This document shows positions 16,681 through 26,055 of a stretch of 64,000 nucleotides of DNA, piece by piece. The notes under the pieces are model-generated. The model did no database searches, was not told the DNA's origin, and worked only from the letters and a program-made list of their open reading frames with translations. Origin of the DNA: JAJEAD01 sp964420925 (lineage in GTDB: Bacteria > Pseudomonadota > Gammaproteobacteria > HK1). The translations under genes were made by a program, and so were the position numbers. Numbering within the stretch: position 1 is the stretch's first letter; each line of letters starts with the position of its first letter. The DNA is taken from NCBI GenBank assembly GCA_964420925.1, contig CAYQVB010000104.1, positions 9,344 to 73,343 on the forward strand. Reading direction: 5' to 3'.

Positions 16681-17577
16681 ATGAGCGCCGATGCAAGCGC
16701 CGGCATGGCCCTGGGAAGAGAAGTGAACGAGAGCTTTGGACGCGTGCCGGCCGCGCGCCGGCCAAGCGTTCCGAGCGTGGAGGAGGTCGCGACTGAAACG
16801 GTGGGCGACATCACCGTGGACCACCCGCGCATGTCCGCCCGCTCGGTCGACGTCTACTACGCCGACAAGCAGGCGATCGTGGACGTGAGCCTCGATATCG
16901 GGCAGAACGAGGTGGTGGCGATGATCGGCCCCTCGGGGTGCGGCAAGTCCACTTTCCTCCGCTGCCTCAACCGCATGAACGACATCATCGACGTGTGCCG
17001 GGTCACCGGCCGGATCGACCTCGACGGCGAGGACATCTACGACCGCAACGTCGACGTGGTGCAACTGCGAGCCCGGGTCGGCATGGTGTTCCAGAAGCCC
17101 AACCCCTTTCCCAAGTCCATTTACGACAACGTCGCCTACGGCCCACGTATTCACGGACTCGCGGCGAACCGCTCCGAACTGGACGACATCGTGCAATCGA
17201 GCCTCGAGCGTGCCGGCCTGTGGAGCGAGGTCAAGGACCGCCTGAACGAGATGGGCACCAGCCTTTCCGGCGGCCAGCAGCAGCGGCTGTGCATCGCGCG
17301 GGCGATCGCGGTGAGCCCGGAAGTCATCCTGATGGACGAGCCCTGCTCGGCGCTCGACCCGATCGCGACCGCGCGCATCGAGGAGCTCATCGACGAGCTG
17401 CGCCGCAACTACACCATCGCCATCGTGACCCACTCGATGCAGCAGGCGGCGCGCGTCTCGCAGCGTACCGCCTACTTCCACCTCGGCAAGCTCATCGAGG
17501 TCGGCGAGACCAACCAGATCTTCACCAACCCGAAGCATAACCTCACGGAAGACTACATCACCGGCCGTTTCGGTTGA
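16681..17577 (+). CDS. pstB: Phosphate ABC transporter ATP-binding protein PstB
   Basis: A 298-residue cytoplasmic ATPase. Walker A GPSGCGKSTF, the PstB-specific RCLNRMNDII, Q-loop VFQKPNPFP, signature LSGGQQQRLCIARA and Walker B VILMDEPCSALDP are all intact, and the protein ends in the typical TEDYITGRFG. The open frame runs far upstream, but the ATG at 16681 has GGAGG nine bases before it. About 45 N-terminal residues precede the conserved core, longer than usual. The 314-base gap from pstA is filled with repeats. Confidence 0.95.
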   Translation: MSADASAGMALGREVNESFGRVPAARRPSVPSVEEVATETVGDITVDHPRMSARSVDVYYADKQAIVDVSLDIGQNEVVAMIGPSGCGKSTFLRCLNRMNDIIDVCRVTGRIDLDGEDIYDRNVDVVQLRARVGMVFQKPNPFPKSIYDNVAYGPRIHGLAANRSELDDIVQSSLERAGLWSEVKDRLNEMGTSLSGGQQQRLCIARAIAVSPEVILMDEPCSALDPIATARIEELIDELRRNYTIAIVTHSMQQAARVSQRTAYFHLGKLIEVGETNQIFTNPKHNLTEDYITGRFG

Positions 17578-17599
17578 TCCCTTGGCAGTGAAGTGCTGT

Positions 17600-17720
17600 G
17601 CAGAATGACGAAGAACTGTTCGTGACTGGTGGACTCCTGCTCTATCCAAGGGAATGACGAAAAATGCGTAGAACGCCATCCCATGCCATTCCCGCGCGAT
17701 GCTTGTCCCCATGAAAACGG
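17600..17720. repeat. Intergenic repeat between pstB and phoU
   Basis: A degenerate unit reading GTTCGTGACTGGTGGACTCC then CAAGGGAATGACG is, in reverse, similar to 24748-24815 (TCATTCCC, GGGAATCCACGAGTCACGAA). It belongs to the same family as the other intergenic repeats here. Confidence 0.55.
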
Positions 17721-17796
17721 GAGCGGGAAGCCACGAGTTGGGTTCCGGCTATGCCGGGTTGGGACTCGAGCGGCCGACGAAACGGAAACACGCGCC

Positions 17797-18525
17797 ATGA
17801 ACCAGCGTCAGAGCGACGAGCACACTTTCAAGCGCTTCGACCAGGAGCTCTCGGACCTCAACGACATCGTGTTCCGCATGGGCGGCCTGGTGGAGGAACA
17901 GATCCAGAACGCGATGGAGGTCCTGCGCTACGAGGACGTGGAGGCGGCGCGAAACGTGATCGCCCGCGATCACGTGGTCAATTTCCTCGAAGTCCAGGCC
18001 GACGAGCAGGCGATCAACCTGCTCGCGCTCCGGCAGCCGATGGGAAGAGACCTCCGCATGATCATGTCGCTCGGGCGCGTGGTGGGCGATCTCGAGCGCA
18101 TCGGCGACGAGGCGGAATCGATCGCGCGCATGACCATTCACCTGTACGGCGAATCGGGGACCGCGCCGAGCCACAAGCTGCTGCGCGACACCCATTCGAT
18201 GTCGCGGCTCGCGGTCGGGATGCTGCGCGACGCGCTCGACTCCCTCGCCCGGCTGGACGTGGACAAGGCGATCGAGACCGCGAAACGCGACGCGGAGCTC
18301 GACAACGAATTCCAGGCCGGTCTGCGCCGACTCGCCACCTACATCATGGAGGACGCGCGCAACGTCGGCCATACCATCAACGCGACCTTCATCCTCAAAT
18401 CCCTGGAACGGATCGGCGATCGCTCCAAGGATATCGCGGAGTGCGTCATCTACCTGGTCAAGGGCAAGGACGTGCGGCACGTGAGCCCGGAATCCCTGGA
18501 CAAGGACCTCCTGGACAAGACCTGA
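17797..18525 (+). CDS. phoU: Phosphate signalling regulator PhoU
   Basis: A 242-residue all-helical protein with two PhoU repeats. Metal-binding E/D-rich helices are visible in each (VVGDLERIGDEAESIARM and LKSLERIGDRSKDIAECVIY). PhoU links the Pst transporter to PhoR and keeps the regulon off when phosphate is plentiful. I start at the ATG at 17797 (MNQRQSDEHTFKRFDQEL), where family homology begins; the ribosome site is weak. It closes the pst operon. Confidence 0.95.
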   Translation: MNQRQSDEHTFKRFDQELSDLNDIVFRMGGLVEEQIQNAMEVLRYEDVEAARNVIARDHVVNFLEVQADEQAINLLALRQPMGRDLRMIMSLGRVVGDLERIGDEAESIARMTIHLYGESGTAPSHKLLRDTHSMSRLAVGMLRDALDSLARLDVDKAIETAKRDAELDNEFQAGLRRLATYIMEDARNVGHTINATFILKSLERIGDRSKDIAECVIYLVKGKDVRHVSPESLDKDLLDKT

Positions 18526-18554
18526 ACCCCCAACCCGGCGTAGCCGGAACCAAG

Positions 18555-18775
18555 CTCGTGGATTCCCGCTTTCATGGAAAACCCCCTGTTGTTTTGCGTG
18601 GATTCCCGCTTCCGCGGGAATGACGAGAAGTAGTTTCCGTCATTCCCGCGCAAGCCTGCCAAGGCCAGGGGACCTGTCTCCGCTGTCGCGCAAGGAACAT
18701 CGGGGCGGCACGCGCATTCGAGTCGTCTGTTCCCGTCATTCCCTTGATAAGCGGGAATCCACTTCAGTACATGGC
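18555..18775. repeat. Intergenic repeat cluster after phoU
   Basis: The 507 bases between phoU and oppA hold several units: GTGGATTCCCGCTTTCATGG (18559-18578), TGGATTCCCGCTTCCGCGGGAATGACG (from 18599), inverted TCATTCCCGCGCAAG (from 18641) and TCATTCCCTTGATAAGCGGG (from 18736). The AGGGGACCTG..GCGCAAGGAAC block seen before pstB recurs near 18667. No gene was found here. Confidence 0.7.
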
Positions 18776-19032
18776 GTGCGCTCCGAAGCCAAAGCTTCAC
18801 TCAGCGTGAGACGGCTCTGTCCGGCCTTCCGGACCTTCTGGCCCTGTCCGGCCAACAGTGTCACACTCTTTGGGCGGGAACCGGAACGGCCGACAGGGAC
18901 ACGGGGCGGTCGGGCGCAGGATCGACGTTCGACACGCCGCATCGACGCAACCCCGGCACGCCACTTGCGGCGTGGCCGAGGCACTTACATGTCGGCACGA
19001 ACAGGCGGGCAGCCAGTCCGAAGGAGAGGATC

Positions 19033-20676
19033 ATGCGCACCGGATTTTCGCACTCCAGGTTCACTTCCACGTTGAGGGTGTTCGTCGCGGCGTCCGTCAT
19101 CGCCGCAGCCGCACCGTCCCAGGCCGCAGGCACGCACCCTGTCACCGGGGAGGCGCTGGCCGACAATCAGACCTTCACCTATCGCCTGCTCGACCAGTTC
19201 CCGACCGTCGATCCGCAGTTGAACGAGGACACATCGGGCTATCACATCATTCGCGACCTCTTCGAAGGTCTCCTGAGCCAGGATGGGGACGGCAACCTGG
19301 TTCCGGGCGTGGCCACCCACTACGCGGCGTCCGACGGCAACACGACCTACACCTTCACCCTGCGGGAGGACGCCAGGTGGTCGAACGGCGATCCGGTGAC
19401 CGCCCACGACTTCGTGTACGGCTGGCGGCGCGCGGTCGATCCCGCCACCGCTTCGCCCTACGGCTGGTACCTCGAGCTCACCGAGATCGTGAACGCCAAG
19501 GCCATCCTTGCCGGAGAAAAGGCTCCCGAGGAGCTGGGCGTAAGCGCGCCCGGCGATCACACGCTGGAGGTGAGGCTGAACACGCCTTTGCCCTATTTCC
19601 CGGCGATGACGACCTATGCCACTCTCTTTCCCGCGCACCAAGCGACCATCGAAGCGCACGGAAGCGACTGGACCGATCCCGCGAACATGGTGTCGAACGG
19701 CGCCTACACGCTCGAGGAAGTGGTGCTGAACGAGTACCACACGCGCGTGAAGAACCCCATGTACTGGAATGCCGGCGGCGTGATCATCGAGGAGGTGACG
19801 GGACTCGTCATCAACGACGACAACCAGGCCCTCACCCGCTACCGCGCCGGAGAGCTCGATCACCTGGAACCCGTGCCCGCCGGACAGTACCCCGCGCTCG
19901 AGAAAGAGCTCCCCGACCAGGCCACGAGCGTGCCGCGCCTGTGCTCGTACTACTACGCCATCAATCACACCGACTCAGGGATTCCTGCGCTCCACGACGT
20001 GCGCGTTCGCCGAGCGCTGAGCATGGCCATCGACCGCGACGTGATCGTGAACCAGGTGCTGAAAGGTGGGCAGTGGCCAGCATACAACTTCACCCACCGC
20101 AAAACCGCCGGCTTCGAAATGCCCGACATCGCCTACGGAAAGCTGAGCCAGGCCGAGCGTGACGCCGAGGCCATGAAGTTGATGGCCGACGCGGGCGTCG
20201 AGGACCTGACGCTCAAGCTCATCTACAACACCTCCGAGAGCCACAAGCAGATCGCCACCGTCGTCAGCCAGATGTGGAAGCAGAAGCTCGGCGTCGCGAC
20301 CGAGCTTGCGAACTTCGAGTGGAAGACCTACATCGGCATTCGCAGCAACCAGGAATTCGACCTCGCCCGATCCGGATGGTGCGGCGACTACAACGAGGCA
20401 TCGACATTCCTCGATCTGCTCACCACGACCCACGGCGCCAACGACGGCAAGTACTCCAATGATCGGGTCGACGAGCTCATGCGCGCTTCGAAGACGGCGG
20501 AGAATCCCAACGAGATTTACACCGAGGTGGAGCAGATCCTCGCCGAGGACATGGCGATCATCCCCATGTACCACTACGCCAACACCTTCCTGCTCTCCGC
20601 CGACCTCAAGGGTTGGCCCTACAACAACGTCGAGAACAACTGGTACTCGAAGAATCTCTACCGCGTCGCGAAGTGA
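19033..20676 (+). CDS. oppA: Oligopeptide ABC transporter substrate-binding protein (OppA type)
   Basis: A 547-residue periplasmic protein of the SBP_bac_5 family. The signal peptide is about 1-33 (ending PSQAAG). The OppA branch is indicated by VTGEALADNQTFTYRL, then LDQFPTVDPQLNEDTSGYHI, RDLFEGLLSQDGDGNLVPGV, DFVYGWRRAVDPATASPY and the late ARSGWCGDYNEASTFLDLL, which are conserved in E. coli OppA/MppA. It binds peptides and delivers them to the permeases that follow. The ATG has AGGAGAGGATC directly upstream. The 247-base gap to oppB contains only repeats. Confidence 0.93.
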   Translation: MRTGFSHSRFTSTLRVFVAASVIAAAAPSQAAGTHPVTGEALADNQTFTYRLLDQFPTVDPQLNEDTSGYHIIRDLFEGLLSQDGDGNLVPGVATHYAASDGNTTYTFTLREDARWSNGDPVTAHDFVYGWRRAVDPATASPYGWYLELTEIVNAKAILAGEKAPEELGVSAPGDHTLEVRLNTPLPYFPAMTTYATLFPAHQATIEAHGSDWTDPANMVSNGAYTLEEVVLNEYHTRVKNPMYWNAGGVIIEEVTGLVINDDNQALTRYRAGELDHLEPVPAGQYPALEKELPDQATSVPRLCSYYYAINHTDSGIPALHDVRVRRALSMAIDRDVIVNQVLKGGQWPAYNFTHRKTAGFEMPDIAYGKLSQAERDAEAMKLMADAGVEDLTLKLIYNTSESHKQIATVVSQMWKQKLGVATELANFEWKTYIGIRSNQEFDLARSGWCGDYNEASTFLDLLTTTHGANDGKYSNDRVDELMRASKTAENPNEIYTEVEQILAEDMAIIPMYHYANTFLLSADLKGWPYNNVENNWYSKNLYRVAK

Positions 20677-20727
20677 TCCGGTCGGGGTCGCACTGCGTTC
20701 GGATGGGACTTCTATAGCTTCTTGTTT

Positions 20728-20840
20728 TCCGTGGATTCCCGCTTGCGCGGGAATCCACCCGAGCCGAAGTGGCAGGGGAACTTCCATCCAAGCGGGAATC
20801 CATCGGCTTGACCAATCACGGATGCGTGGAAGCGGGAGTT
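20728..20840. repeat. Intergenic repeat between oppA and oppB
   Basis: GTGGATTCCCGCTTGCGCGGGAATCCACC followed by GAGCCGAAGTGGCAGGGGAACTTCCATCCAAGCGGGAATCC. The GAGCCGA.G.GGCAGGG.AACTTCCA part also occurs at 16534-16560, so the unit is longer than the hairpin alone. Confidence 0.7.
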
Positions 20841-20923
20841 CATTCAAGGTGTTTCTTCCCGGAATGAAGGCTGGTCTTCCACCCTCGAGCGCGTTCTACG
20901 AGCACCGCCTTGCGGGGTAGCTG

Positions 20924-21847
20924 GTGCTCGCCTATCTCGTCAAGCGGCTCGGCATCGCGATACCGACGCTGCTCGTCCTCATCGTCGTCTCCTATGTGCT
21001 GATGTACGCCGCGCCGGGCGGTCCCTTCGACACCGAGCGTGCGCTGCCCCCCGAGGTCATGGCGAACCTCGAGCGCAAGTACGGCCTCGACCAGCCGCTG
21101 GTCGTGCAGATATTGCGCTACCTGGTCTCGATCGTCACGCACTTCGACTTCGGCCCCTCCTTCCGCTACACGGATCAGAGCGTCAACGACATCATCCGGC
21201 AGGGCTTTCCGGTGACCCTGACCTACGGGGCCTGGTCCTTCCTGGTCGCGGTCTTGGTCGGCGTTTCGCTCGGCATCGCGGCCGCCGTCTACCACAACTC
21301 GTGGCTCGACTACCTGGCGGTGGGCGTCTCCATCGGCGCGCAGGTGCTGCCGAACTTCGTGATGGCGCCGATTCTCACCCTCGTCTTCACGCTGTGGCTC
21401 GGCTGGCTGCCGGGAGGCGGCTGGCAGGGGGGCCAGTGGCCCTACCTCGTTATGCCGGTCATCGCGCTGTCGACCTCGTTCATGGCCTCGATCGCGCGCA
21501 TCACGCGATCCTCGATGCTGGAAGTGCTGAACGCGGACTTCATCCGCACCGCCCGCGCCAAGGGACTCTCGCGCCGGCGCATCGTGTTCGGCCATGCCCT
21601 CAAGCCCACGATGCTGCCGGTGCTTTCCTATCTCGGCCCCGCCTTCGTCGGGATGATCACCGGCTCGGTGGTAATCGACGTGTTCTTCGCCACCGGCGGC
21701 ATCGGCCAGTTCTTCGTCAACTCGGCGCTCAACCGCGACTACCCGGTGATCATGGGGGTCACCATCCTCGCGGGCGCCCTGACCGTGCTCTTCAACCTGG
21801 TGGTCGATCTCCTCTACGCGTGGATCGACCCCCGCATCCGGTACTGA
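20924..21847 (+). CDS. oppB: Oligopeptide ABC transporter permease OppB
   Basis: A 307-residue inner-membrane permease with about six helices. It begins MLAYLVKRLGIAIPTLLVLI, and the loop RTARAKGLSRRRIVFGHALK is the EAA motif that docks the ATPase. The conserved C-terminal region GSVVIDVFFATGGIGQFFV then DRDYPVIMG-like sequence follows. The start is a GTG at 20924. It is separated from oppC by three bases, forming a tight oppBCDF unit. Confidence 0.93.
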   Translation: MLAYLVKRLGIAIPTLLVLIVVSYVLMYAAPGGPFDTERALPPEVMANLERKYGLDQPLVVQILRYLVSIVTHFDFGPSFRYTDQSVNDIIRQGFPVTLTYGAWSFLVAVLVGVSLGIAAAVYHNSWLDYLAVGVSIGAQVLPNFVMAPILTLVFTLWLGWLPGGGWQGGQWPYLVMPVIALSTSFMASIARITRSSMLEVLNADFIRTARAKGLSRRRIVFGHALKPTMLPVLSYLGPAFVGMITGSVVIDVFFATGGIGQFFVNSALNRDYPVIMGVTILAGALTVLFNLVVDLLYAWIDPRIRY

Positions 21848-21850
21848 GGC

Positions 21851-22783
21851 GTGCCGCTCCTCTTCGGACGCCGCGCCCTCCTCGCCCTGTTCGGCGCCGC
21901 GCCCGATGCCGCCCCCGGCGGGCGCTCGCTCTGGCAGGGCGCACGCGCGCGCTTCTTCCGCAACCACGCCGCCGTCGCGAGCCTCGCGGTGCTCGTGCTC
22001 GTCACGGTGTTCGCCCTCTTCGGCGGGCTCGCCACCTCCTGGTCGAACGAAGAGATCGACTGGTCGATGCTCGGCAGCGTCGCCGAGCAAGGGGCGCCCT
22101 CGCTCGCGAACGGCCACTGGTTCGGCGTGGACGAGCTCGGCCGCGACCTCTATGCCCGCACCGTGCAGGGCACCCGGGTATCGCTGATGGTGGGCATCGT
22201 GGGCGCCCTGATCTCGGTGGTCGTCGGCACCCTCTACGGCGCCACTGCGGGCTACTTCGGGGGCCGCCTCGACGGCGTAATGATGCGCATCGTGGACGTG
22301 CTCATGGCCATCCCCTACATGTTCGTGCTGATCCTGTTCATGGTCGTGTTCGGGCGTTCGATGCTCATGCTCTTCGTGGGGATCGGCCTCATCAGTTGGC
22401 TCGACATGGCCCGCATCGCCCGCGGGCAGACCCTCAGCATCAGGAACCGGGAGTTCGTCGAGGCCGCAGTGGCGATCGGCGTGCGGCCGCGCCGAATCAT
22501 CTTTCGCCACATCATCCCCAACCTGCTCGGCGTGGTCATCGTCTACGCCACGCTGCTCGTGCCCTCGATGATCATCTACGAGAGCTTCATCAGCTTCCTC
22601 GGCCTCGGCGTGCAGGAGCCCAACACGAGCTGGGGCGCCCTCATCAACGACGGGGCGAGCCAGATGCAGTACGGCACCCTCTGGCAGCTCCTCTTCCCGC
22701 TCTCCTTCTTCGTCGTCACCCTGTTCTCCCTGTTCTTTCTCGGTGACGGGCTGCGCGACGCGCTGGACCCCAAGGAGCGCTGA
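21851..22783 (+). CDS. oppC: Oligopeptide ABC transporter permease OppC
   Basis: A 310-residue inner-membrane permease. An N-terminal cytoplasmic segment precedes the first helix (about 42-62). GVDELGRDLYARTVQGTRVS and the loop FVEAAVAIGVRPRRIIFRHI are typical OppC motifs, and the tail LGDGLRDALDPKER matches the family. The start is a GTG. Its N-terminus has a proline/alanine-rich lead (FGAAPDAAPGGRSLW) longer than usual. Confidence 0.93.
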   Translation: MPLLFGRRALLALFGAAPDAAPGGRSLWQGARARFFRNHAAVASLAVLVLVTVFALFGGLATSWSNEEIDWSMLGSVAEQGAPSLANGHWFGVDELGRDLYARTVQGTRVSLMVGIVGALISVVVGTLYGATAGYFGGRLDGVMMRIVDVLMAIPYMFVLILFMVVFGRSMLMLFVGIGLISWLDMARIARGQTLSIRNREFVEAAVAIGVRPRRIIFRHIIPNLLGVVIVYATLLVPSMIIYESFISFLGLGVQEPNTSWGALINDGASQMQYGTLWQLLFPLSFFVVTLFSLFFLGDGLRDALDPKER

Positions 22784-22789
22784 GCCGTC

Positions 22790-23749
22790 GTGGCGCTCCT
22801 GCGGGTACGGGGATTGAGCGTTCGCTTCGAGACCACCGAGGGCACGGTGAACGCCGTCAACGGCGTCGACCTGAGCATAGAGCCCGGCCAGTCGCTCGCC
22901 GTCGTGGGCGAGAGCGGCTCGGGCAAGAGCCAGCTCATGTTCGCGATCATGGGACTGCTGGCCCGCAACGGAAGCGCCACCGGCTCGGTGCACTTCGAGG
23001 GCACGGAGCTGCTCGGGCTCGACGAGGCGGCGCTCAACCGAATCCGGTCCCGCGAGATCGCGATGGTCTTCCAGGACCCGATGAGCGCGCTCAATCCCTA
23101 CCTGCGGATTTCGGACCAGATGTGCGAGGTGCTCACCGTCCACCGGGGCATGAAGCGTCGTGCGGCGCGGGAAGAGGCGATTCGCCTGCTCGAAGCGATG
23201 GACCTTCCGGATGCGCGATCCCGCATCGACATGTATCCGCACGAGTTCTCGGGAGGCATGCGCCAGCGGGTGCTGGTCGCGATGGCCCTGCTGGGCCGGC
23301 CCCGCCTGCTGATCGCCGACGAGCCGACCACCGCGCTCGACGTCACCGTGCAGTCGCAGATCATGCGCCTGCTCGCCGGGGTACGCACGGACTTCGGCAC
23401 CGCGATCATCCTCGTCACCCACGACGTGGGCGTCGTCGCGGGAAACTGCGACGAGATGATCGTGCTCTACGGCGGTCGAGTCATGGAGAGCGGCCCGGTC
23501 GACGCGTTGTTCGCGAAGCCCCGGCATCCCTATACGCAAGGTCTGCTGGAGGCGGTGCCGCGCCTCGACCGGGACGATGAAAAACTTCCCTCCATCCCGG
23601 GCGATCCCCCCGACATGAACCGCCTGCCCTCCGGTTGCCCCTTCGCCCCACGCTGCCCGCGCGTGGAGGAACGCTGTCGCCGCGAAACACCGACACTCGA
23701 GCCCGACCCCTCGGGCCGCAGGGTCGCCTGCCATCGCCCGCTGGGATGA
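22790..23749 (+). CDS. oppD: Oligopeptide ABC transporter ATP-binding protein OppD
   Basis: A 319-residue ATPase with Walker A GESGSGKSQLM, signature FSGGMRQRVLVAMAL, Walker B LLIADEPTTALDVT, H-loop VTHDVGVVAGNCD and the C-terminal cysteine region GCPFAPRCPRVEERC. The start is a GTG six bases after oppC. Together with OppF it powers import of peptides delivered by OppA. Confidence 0.93.
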   Translation: MALLRVRGLSVRFETTEGTVNAVNGVDLSIEPGQSLAVVGESGSGKSQLMFAIMGLLARNGSATGSVHFEGTELLGLDEAALNRIRSREIAMVFQDPMSALNPYLRISDQMCEVLTVHRGMKRRAAREEAIRLLEAMDLPDARSRIDMYPHEFSGGMRQRVLVAMALLGRPRLLIADEPTTALDVTVQSQIMRLLAGVRTDFGTAIILVTHDVGVVAGNCDEMIVLYGGRVMESGPVDALFAKPRHPYTQGLLEAVPRLDRDDEKLPSIPGDPPDMNRLPSGCPFAPRCPRVEERCRRETPTLEPDPSGRRVACHRPLG

Positions 23750-23755
23750 GCCGGA

Positions 23756-24751
23756 GTGAGCGGACCGCTGCTTTCCGTCCGCGACCTCACGGTCTCCTTT
23801 TCCGTTCGCCCCAAGGGAGCCCGGCCCTGGTCGCGAGCGCGAGCGCTGCGGGCCGTCGATGGCGTCAGCTTCGACCTCGCGCCGGGCGAGACGCTGGGCA
23901 TCGTGGGTGAGAGCGGCTCGGGAAAGTCCACCCTCGCCCGCGCCCTCATCGGCACGCTGCCCGCCTCCGGCGGACAGGCGATGTGGCAAGGCGAGGATCT
24001 GCTGGCGATGGGGCCTGCGGCCCGCCATCGGCATCGCCGCGATATCCAGATGATCTTCCAGGATCCGCTGGCGGCGCTCGACCCGCGCATGACCGCGGGC
24101 GAGATTATTGCCGAGTCGCTCGGCACCCACGAGCCCCGTCTCTCGCGCTCCGAGGTGGCGAGCCGGGTGAGGACCATGCTGGAGTGGGTGGGACTGCGTC
24201 CCGAGCACGCGCAGCGCTATCCCCACGAGTTCTCGGGCGGCCAGTGCCAGCGCATCAGCATCGCGCGGGCGCTCGTCGTGCAGCCGCGCCTCGTGGTCTG
24301 CGATGAGCCGGTCTCGGCGCTCGACGTCAGCGTGCAGGCCCAGATCATCAACCTGCTCGCGGATCTCAAGCGCGATTTCGGGCTGTCGCTGATCTTCATC
24401 GCGCACGACCTGAGCGTGGTGAAGCACATCTCGGACCGGATCATGGTGTTCTACCTCGGCCGCGTGATGGAGTACGCCGCCGCGCGTGACCTCGTCCGCT
24501 CCCCCCGCCACCCCTACACCCGCGCCCTGATCTCCGCGGCGCCAATCCCGGATCCTCCGGTGGAACGCCGTCGCCAGGCCGTGGATCTGCAAGGTGAACT
24601 GCCTTCACCGCTGGACCCGCCCTCCGGTTGCGTGTTCCGCACCCGCTGCCCGATAGCGCGCCCAGCTTGCGCGGGCGAGCGCCCGGCGCTTCGCCAGTAT
24701 GCCGATGACCACCTGGCCGCGTGCCCATTCGGGGAGCGCGCTCAGGGGTGA
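23756..24751 (+). CDS. oppF: Oligopeptide ABC transporter ATP-binding protein OppF
   Basis: A 331-residue ATPase with Walker A GESGSGKSTLA, signature FSGGQCQRISIARAL, Walker B LVVCDEPVSALDVS, H-loop IAHDLSVVKHISD and the C-terminal PSGCVFRTRCPIARPAC. The start is a GTG six bases after oppD. It ends the operon; a repeat unit begins at its stop codon. Confidence 0.93.
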   Translation: MSGPLLSVRDLTVSFSVRPKGARPWSRARALRAVDGVSFDLAPGETLGIVGESGSGKSTLARALIGTLPASGGQAMWQGEDLLAMGPAARHRHRRDIQMIFQDPLAALDPRMTAGEIIAESLGTHEPRLSRSEVASRVRTMLEWVGLRPEHAQRYPHEFSGGQCQRISIARALVVQPRLVVCDEPVSALDVSVQAQIINLLADLKRDFGLSLIFIAHDLSVVKHISDRIMVFYLGRVMEYAAARDLVRSPRHPYTRALISAAPIPDPPVERRRQAVDLQGELPSPLDPPSGCVFRTRCPIARPACAGERPALRQYADDHLAACPFGERAQG

Positions 24752-24815
24752 GTCATTCCCTCGATCAGCGGGAATCCACGAGTCACGAACAACTTCCGGT
24801 CCTGTCGCACAAGAC
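24748..24815. repeat. Intergenic repeat after oppF
   Basis: TCATTCCCTCGATCAGCGGG and the following AATCCACGAGTCACGAACAA are the inverse of the repeat at 17600-17720, and TCGCACAAG also fits the family. It lies between oppF and the methyltransferase gene and may serve as a transcript end. Confidence 0.6.
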
Positions 24816-24933
24816 TTCTCAGATGAGATCCGAGCGCGGGAGCCCGACCTGCAATCGTCGAAACAAGCGCCCCCCTGTCCCGGTACCCACGAGTACACTA
24901 CGAAGAACTCGTCTTCTGCACGCGGTTCCGCCG

Positions 24934-25974
24934 GTGTCGAACATCCTCGACCGCCTCCTCTCCTCCCGAGCCTGGCTGCTCGCGGACGGCGCGACCGGCA
25001 CCAACCTCATCGACATGGGGCTGCGCTCGGGCGACGCCCCGGAGCCGTGGAACGTCGAGCACCCGGAGCGGATCGAGCAACTGCACCGGAGTTTCGTGGC
25101 GGCCGGTGCTGACATCATTCTCACCAACAGCTTCGGCGGGAACCGGCACCGCCTCGCGCTGCACGGCAGCCAAGGCCGGGTCGCCGAGCTCAACCTGCGC
25201 GCCGCCCAGATCGCCCGGCGGATCGCGGACGAGAGTGATCGTCCCATCGTCGTCGCGGGCTCCATGGGACCCACCGGCGAGCTCTTCGCGCCCCTCGGAA
25301 AGCTGACGGTGGACGAGGGCATCGAGGTCTTCGCCGCCCAGGCCCGGGCGCTCGCGGAAGGGGGCGTCGACCTGCTCTGGGTCGAGACCCTGTCGTCGCG
25401 CGAGGAGGTGGAGGCGGCGCTCAGCGGGGCGCACGTCACCGGCCTGCCGGTAGTGTGCACGCTGAGCTTCGACACCAACGGCAGCACCATGATGGGCCTT
25501 TCCCCTTCCGAGTTCGCCGCACTGTGCCGCACCATGACCCCCGCGCCCCATGCCTTCGGCGCCAACTGCGGTCTCGGACCGGCGGAGACCGTGGTGGGGG
25601 TCCTGAACCTCGCCGGCGCCACCCGTGACACCGATGTCATCGTCGCAAAGGGCAACTGCGGGATCCCCGAGTACGTCGACGGCGTGATCGAGTACGGGGG
25701 CACACCGGAGCTGATGGCGAAGTACGCCCGGCTCGCCTACGACGCGGGCGCGCGCATCATCGGCGGGTGCTGCGGCACCACCTTCGAGCACCTGCGCGCC
25801 ATGCACGAGTCGCTATCCGCGCACGCCGGCGGCGCCCGCCCCACCGGAGACGAAGTCGCCGCGACGCTCGGAGAGATCACCCCCGGGGGCCGCGCCCAGC
25901 TCGAAGGCAAGCTGCACGCGGACACTGTCGCGGTCGGCCGGCGACGCGGCTCGCGCCGGCGCCGCCGGAAGTGA
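24934..25974 (+). CDS. Homocysteine S-methyltransferase, betaine-homocysteine methyltransferase type
   Basis: A 346-residue zinc-dependent TIM-barrel enzyme. Zinc-binding cysteines are visible at Cys212 (ANCGLGP) and Cys279-Cys280 (GGCCGTT). The substrate-loop pattern LLADGATGTNLIDMGL and EPWNVEHPE fit the bacterial BHMT branch, which moves a methyl group from glycine betaine or a related donor to homocysteine to make methionine. I start at the GTG at 24934 (SNILDRLLSSRAWLLADG), since homology begins there; the frame is open further upstream. A basic C-terminal tail (RRRGSRRRRRK) is unusual. A gamma-butyrobetaine-dioxygenase-like gene elsewhere in the window also hints at betaine metabolism. 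Confidence 0.85.
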   Translation: MSNILDRLLSSRAWLLADGATGTNLIDMGLRSGDAPEPWNVEHPERIEQLHRSFVAAGADIILTNSFGGNRHRLALHGSQGRVAELNLRAAQIARRIADESDRPIVVAGSMGPTGELFAPLGKLTVDEGIEVFAAQARALAEGGVDLLWVETLSSREEVEAALSGAHVTGLPVVCTLSFDTNGSTMMGLSPSEFAALCRTMTPAPHAFGANCGLGPAETVVGVLNLAGATRDTDVIVAKGNCGIPEYVDGVIEYGGTPELMAKYARLAYDAGARIIGGCCGTTFEHLRAMHESLSAHAGGARPTGDEVAATLGEITPGGRAQLEGKLHADTVAVGRRRGSRRRRRK

Positions 25975-26016
25975 GCGTACCCGCCGAGCTCACTACCCCC
26001 AATTGGAATCAAGGGC

Positions 26017-26041
26017 GATGTATAGTGCCGATGTATACATC
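26017..26041. promoter_or_regulatory. Operator-like palindrome upstream of the vapBC pair
   Basis: GATGTATA (26017-26024) is repeated inside the perfect 12-bp palindrome GATGTATACATC (26030-26041), 14 bases before the antitoxin start. A direct repeat plus palindrome next to an RHH antitoxin gene is the usual autorepression site. Confidence 0.6.
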
Positions 26042-26055
26042 ACCGGACAAACAAA

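Noticed and set aside
16380..18775. Repeated GGATTCCCGC...GCGGGAAT units as a possible CRISPR array
   Set aside because: Spacing is irregular, units occur in both orientations and in separate gaps, and no cas genes exist.
20840..24592. A 1250-codon open frame on the minus strand
   Set aside because: It lies opposite oppB-oppF and is rich in His, Arg, Glu and Asp, as expected from the reverse of GC-rich genes; the plus strand has four intact family members.
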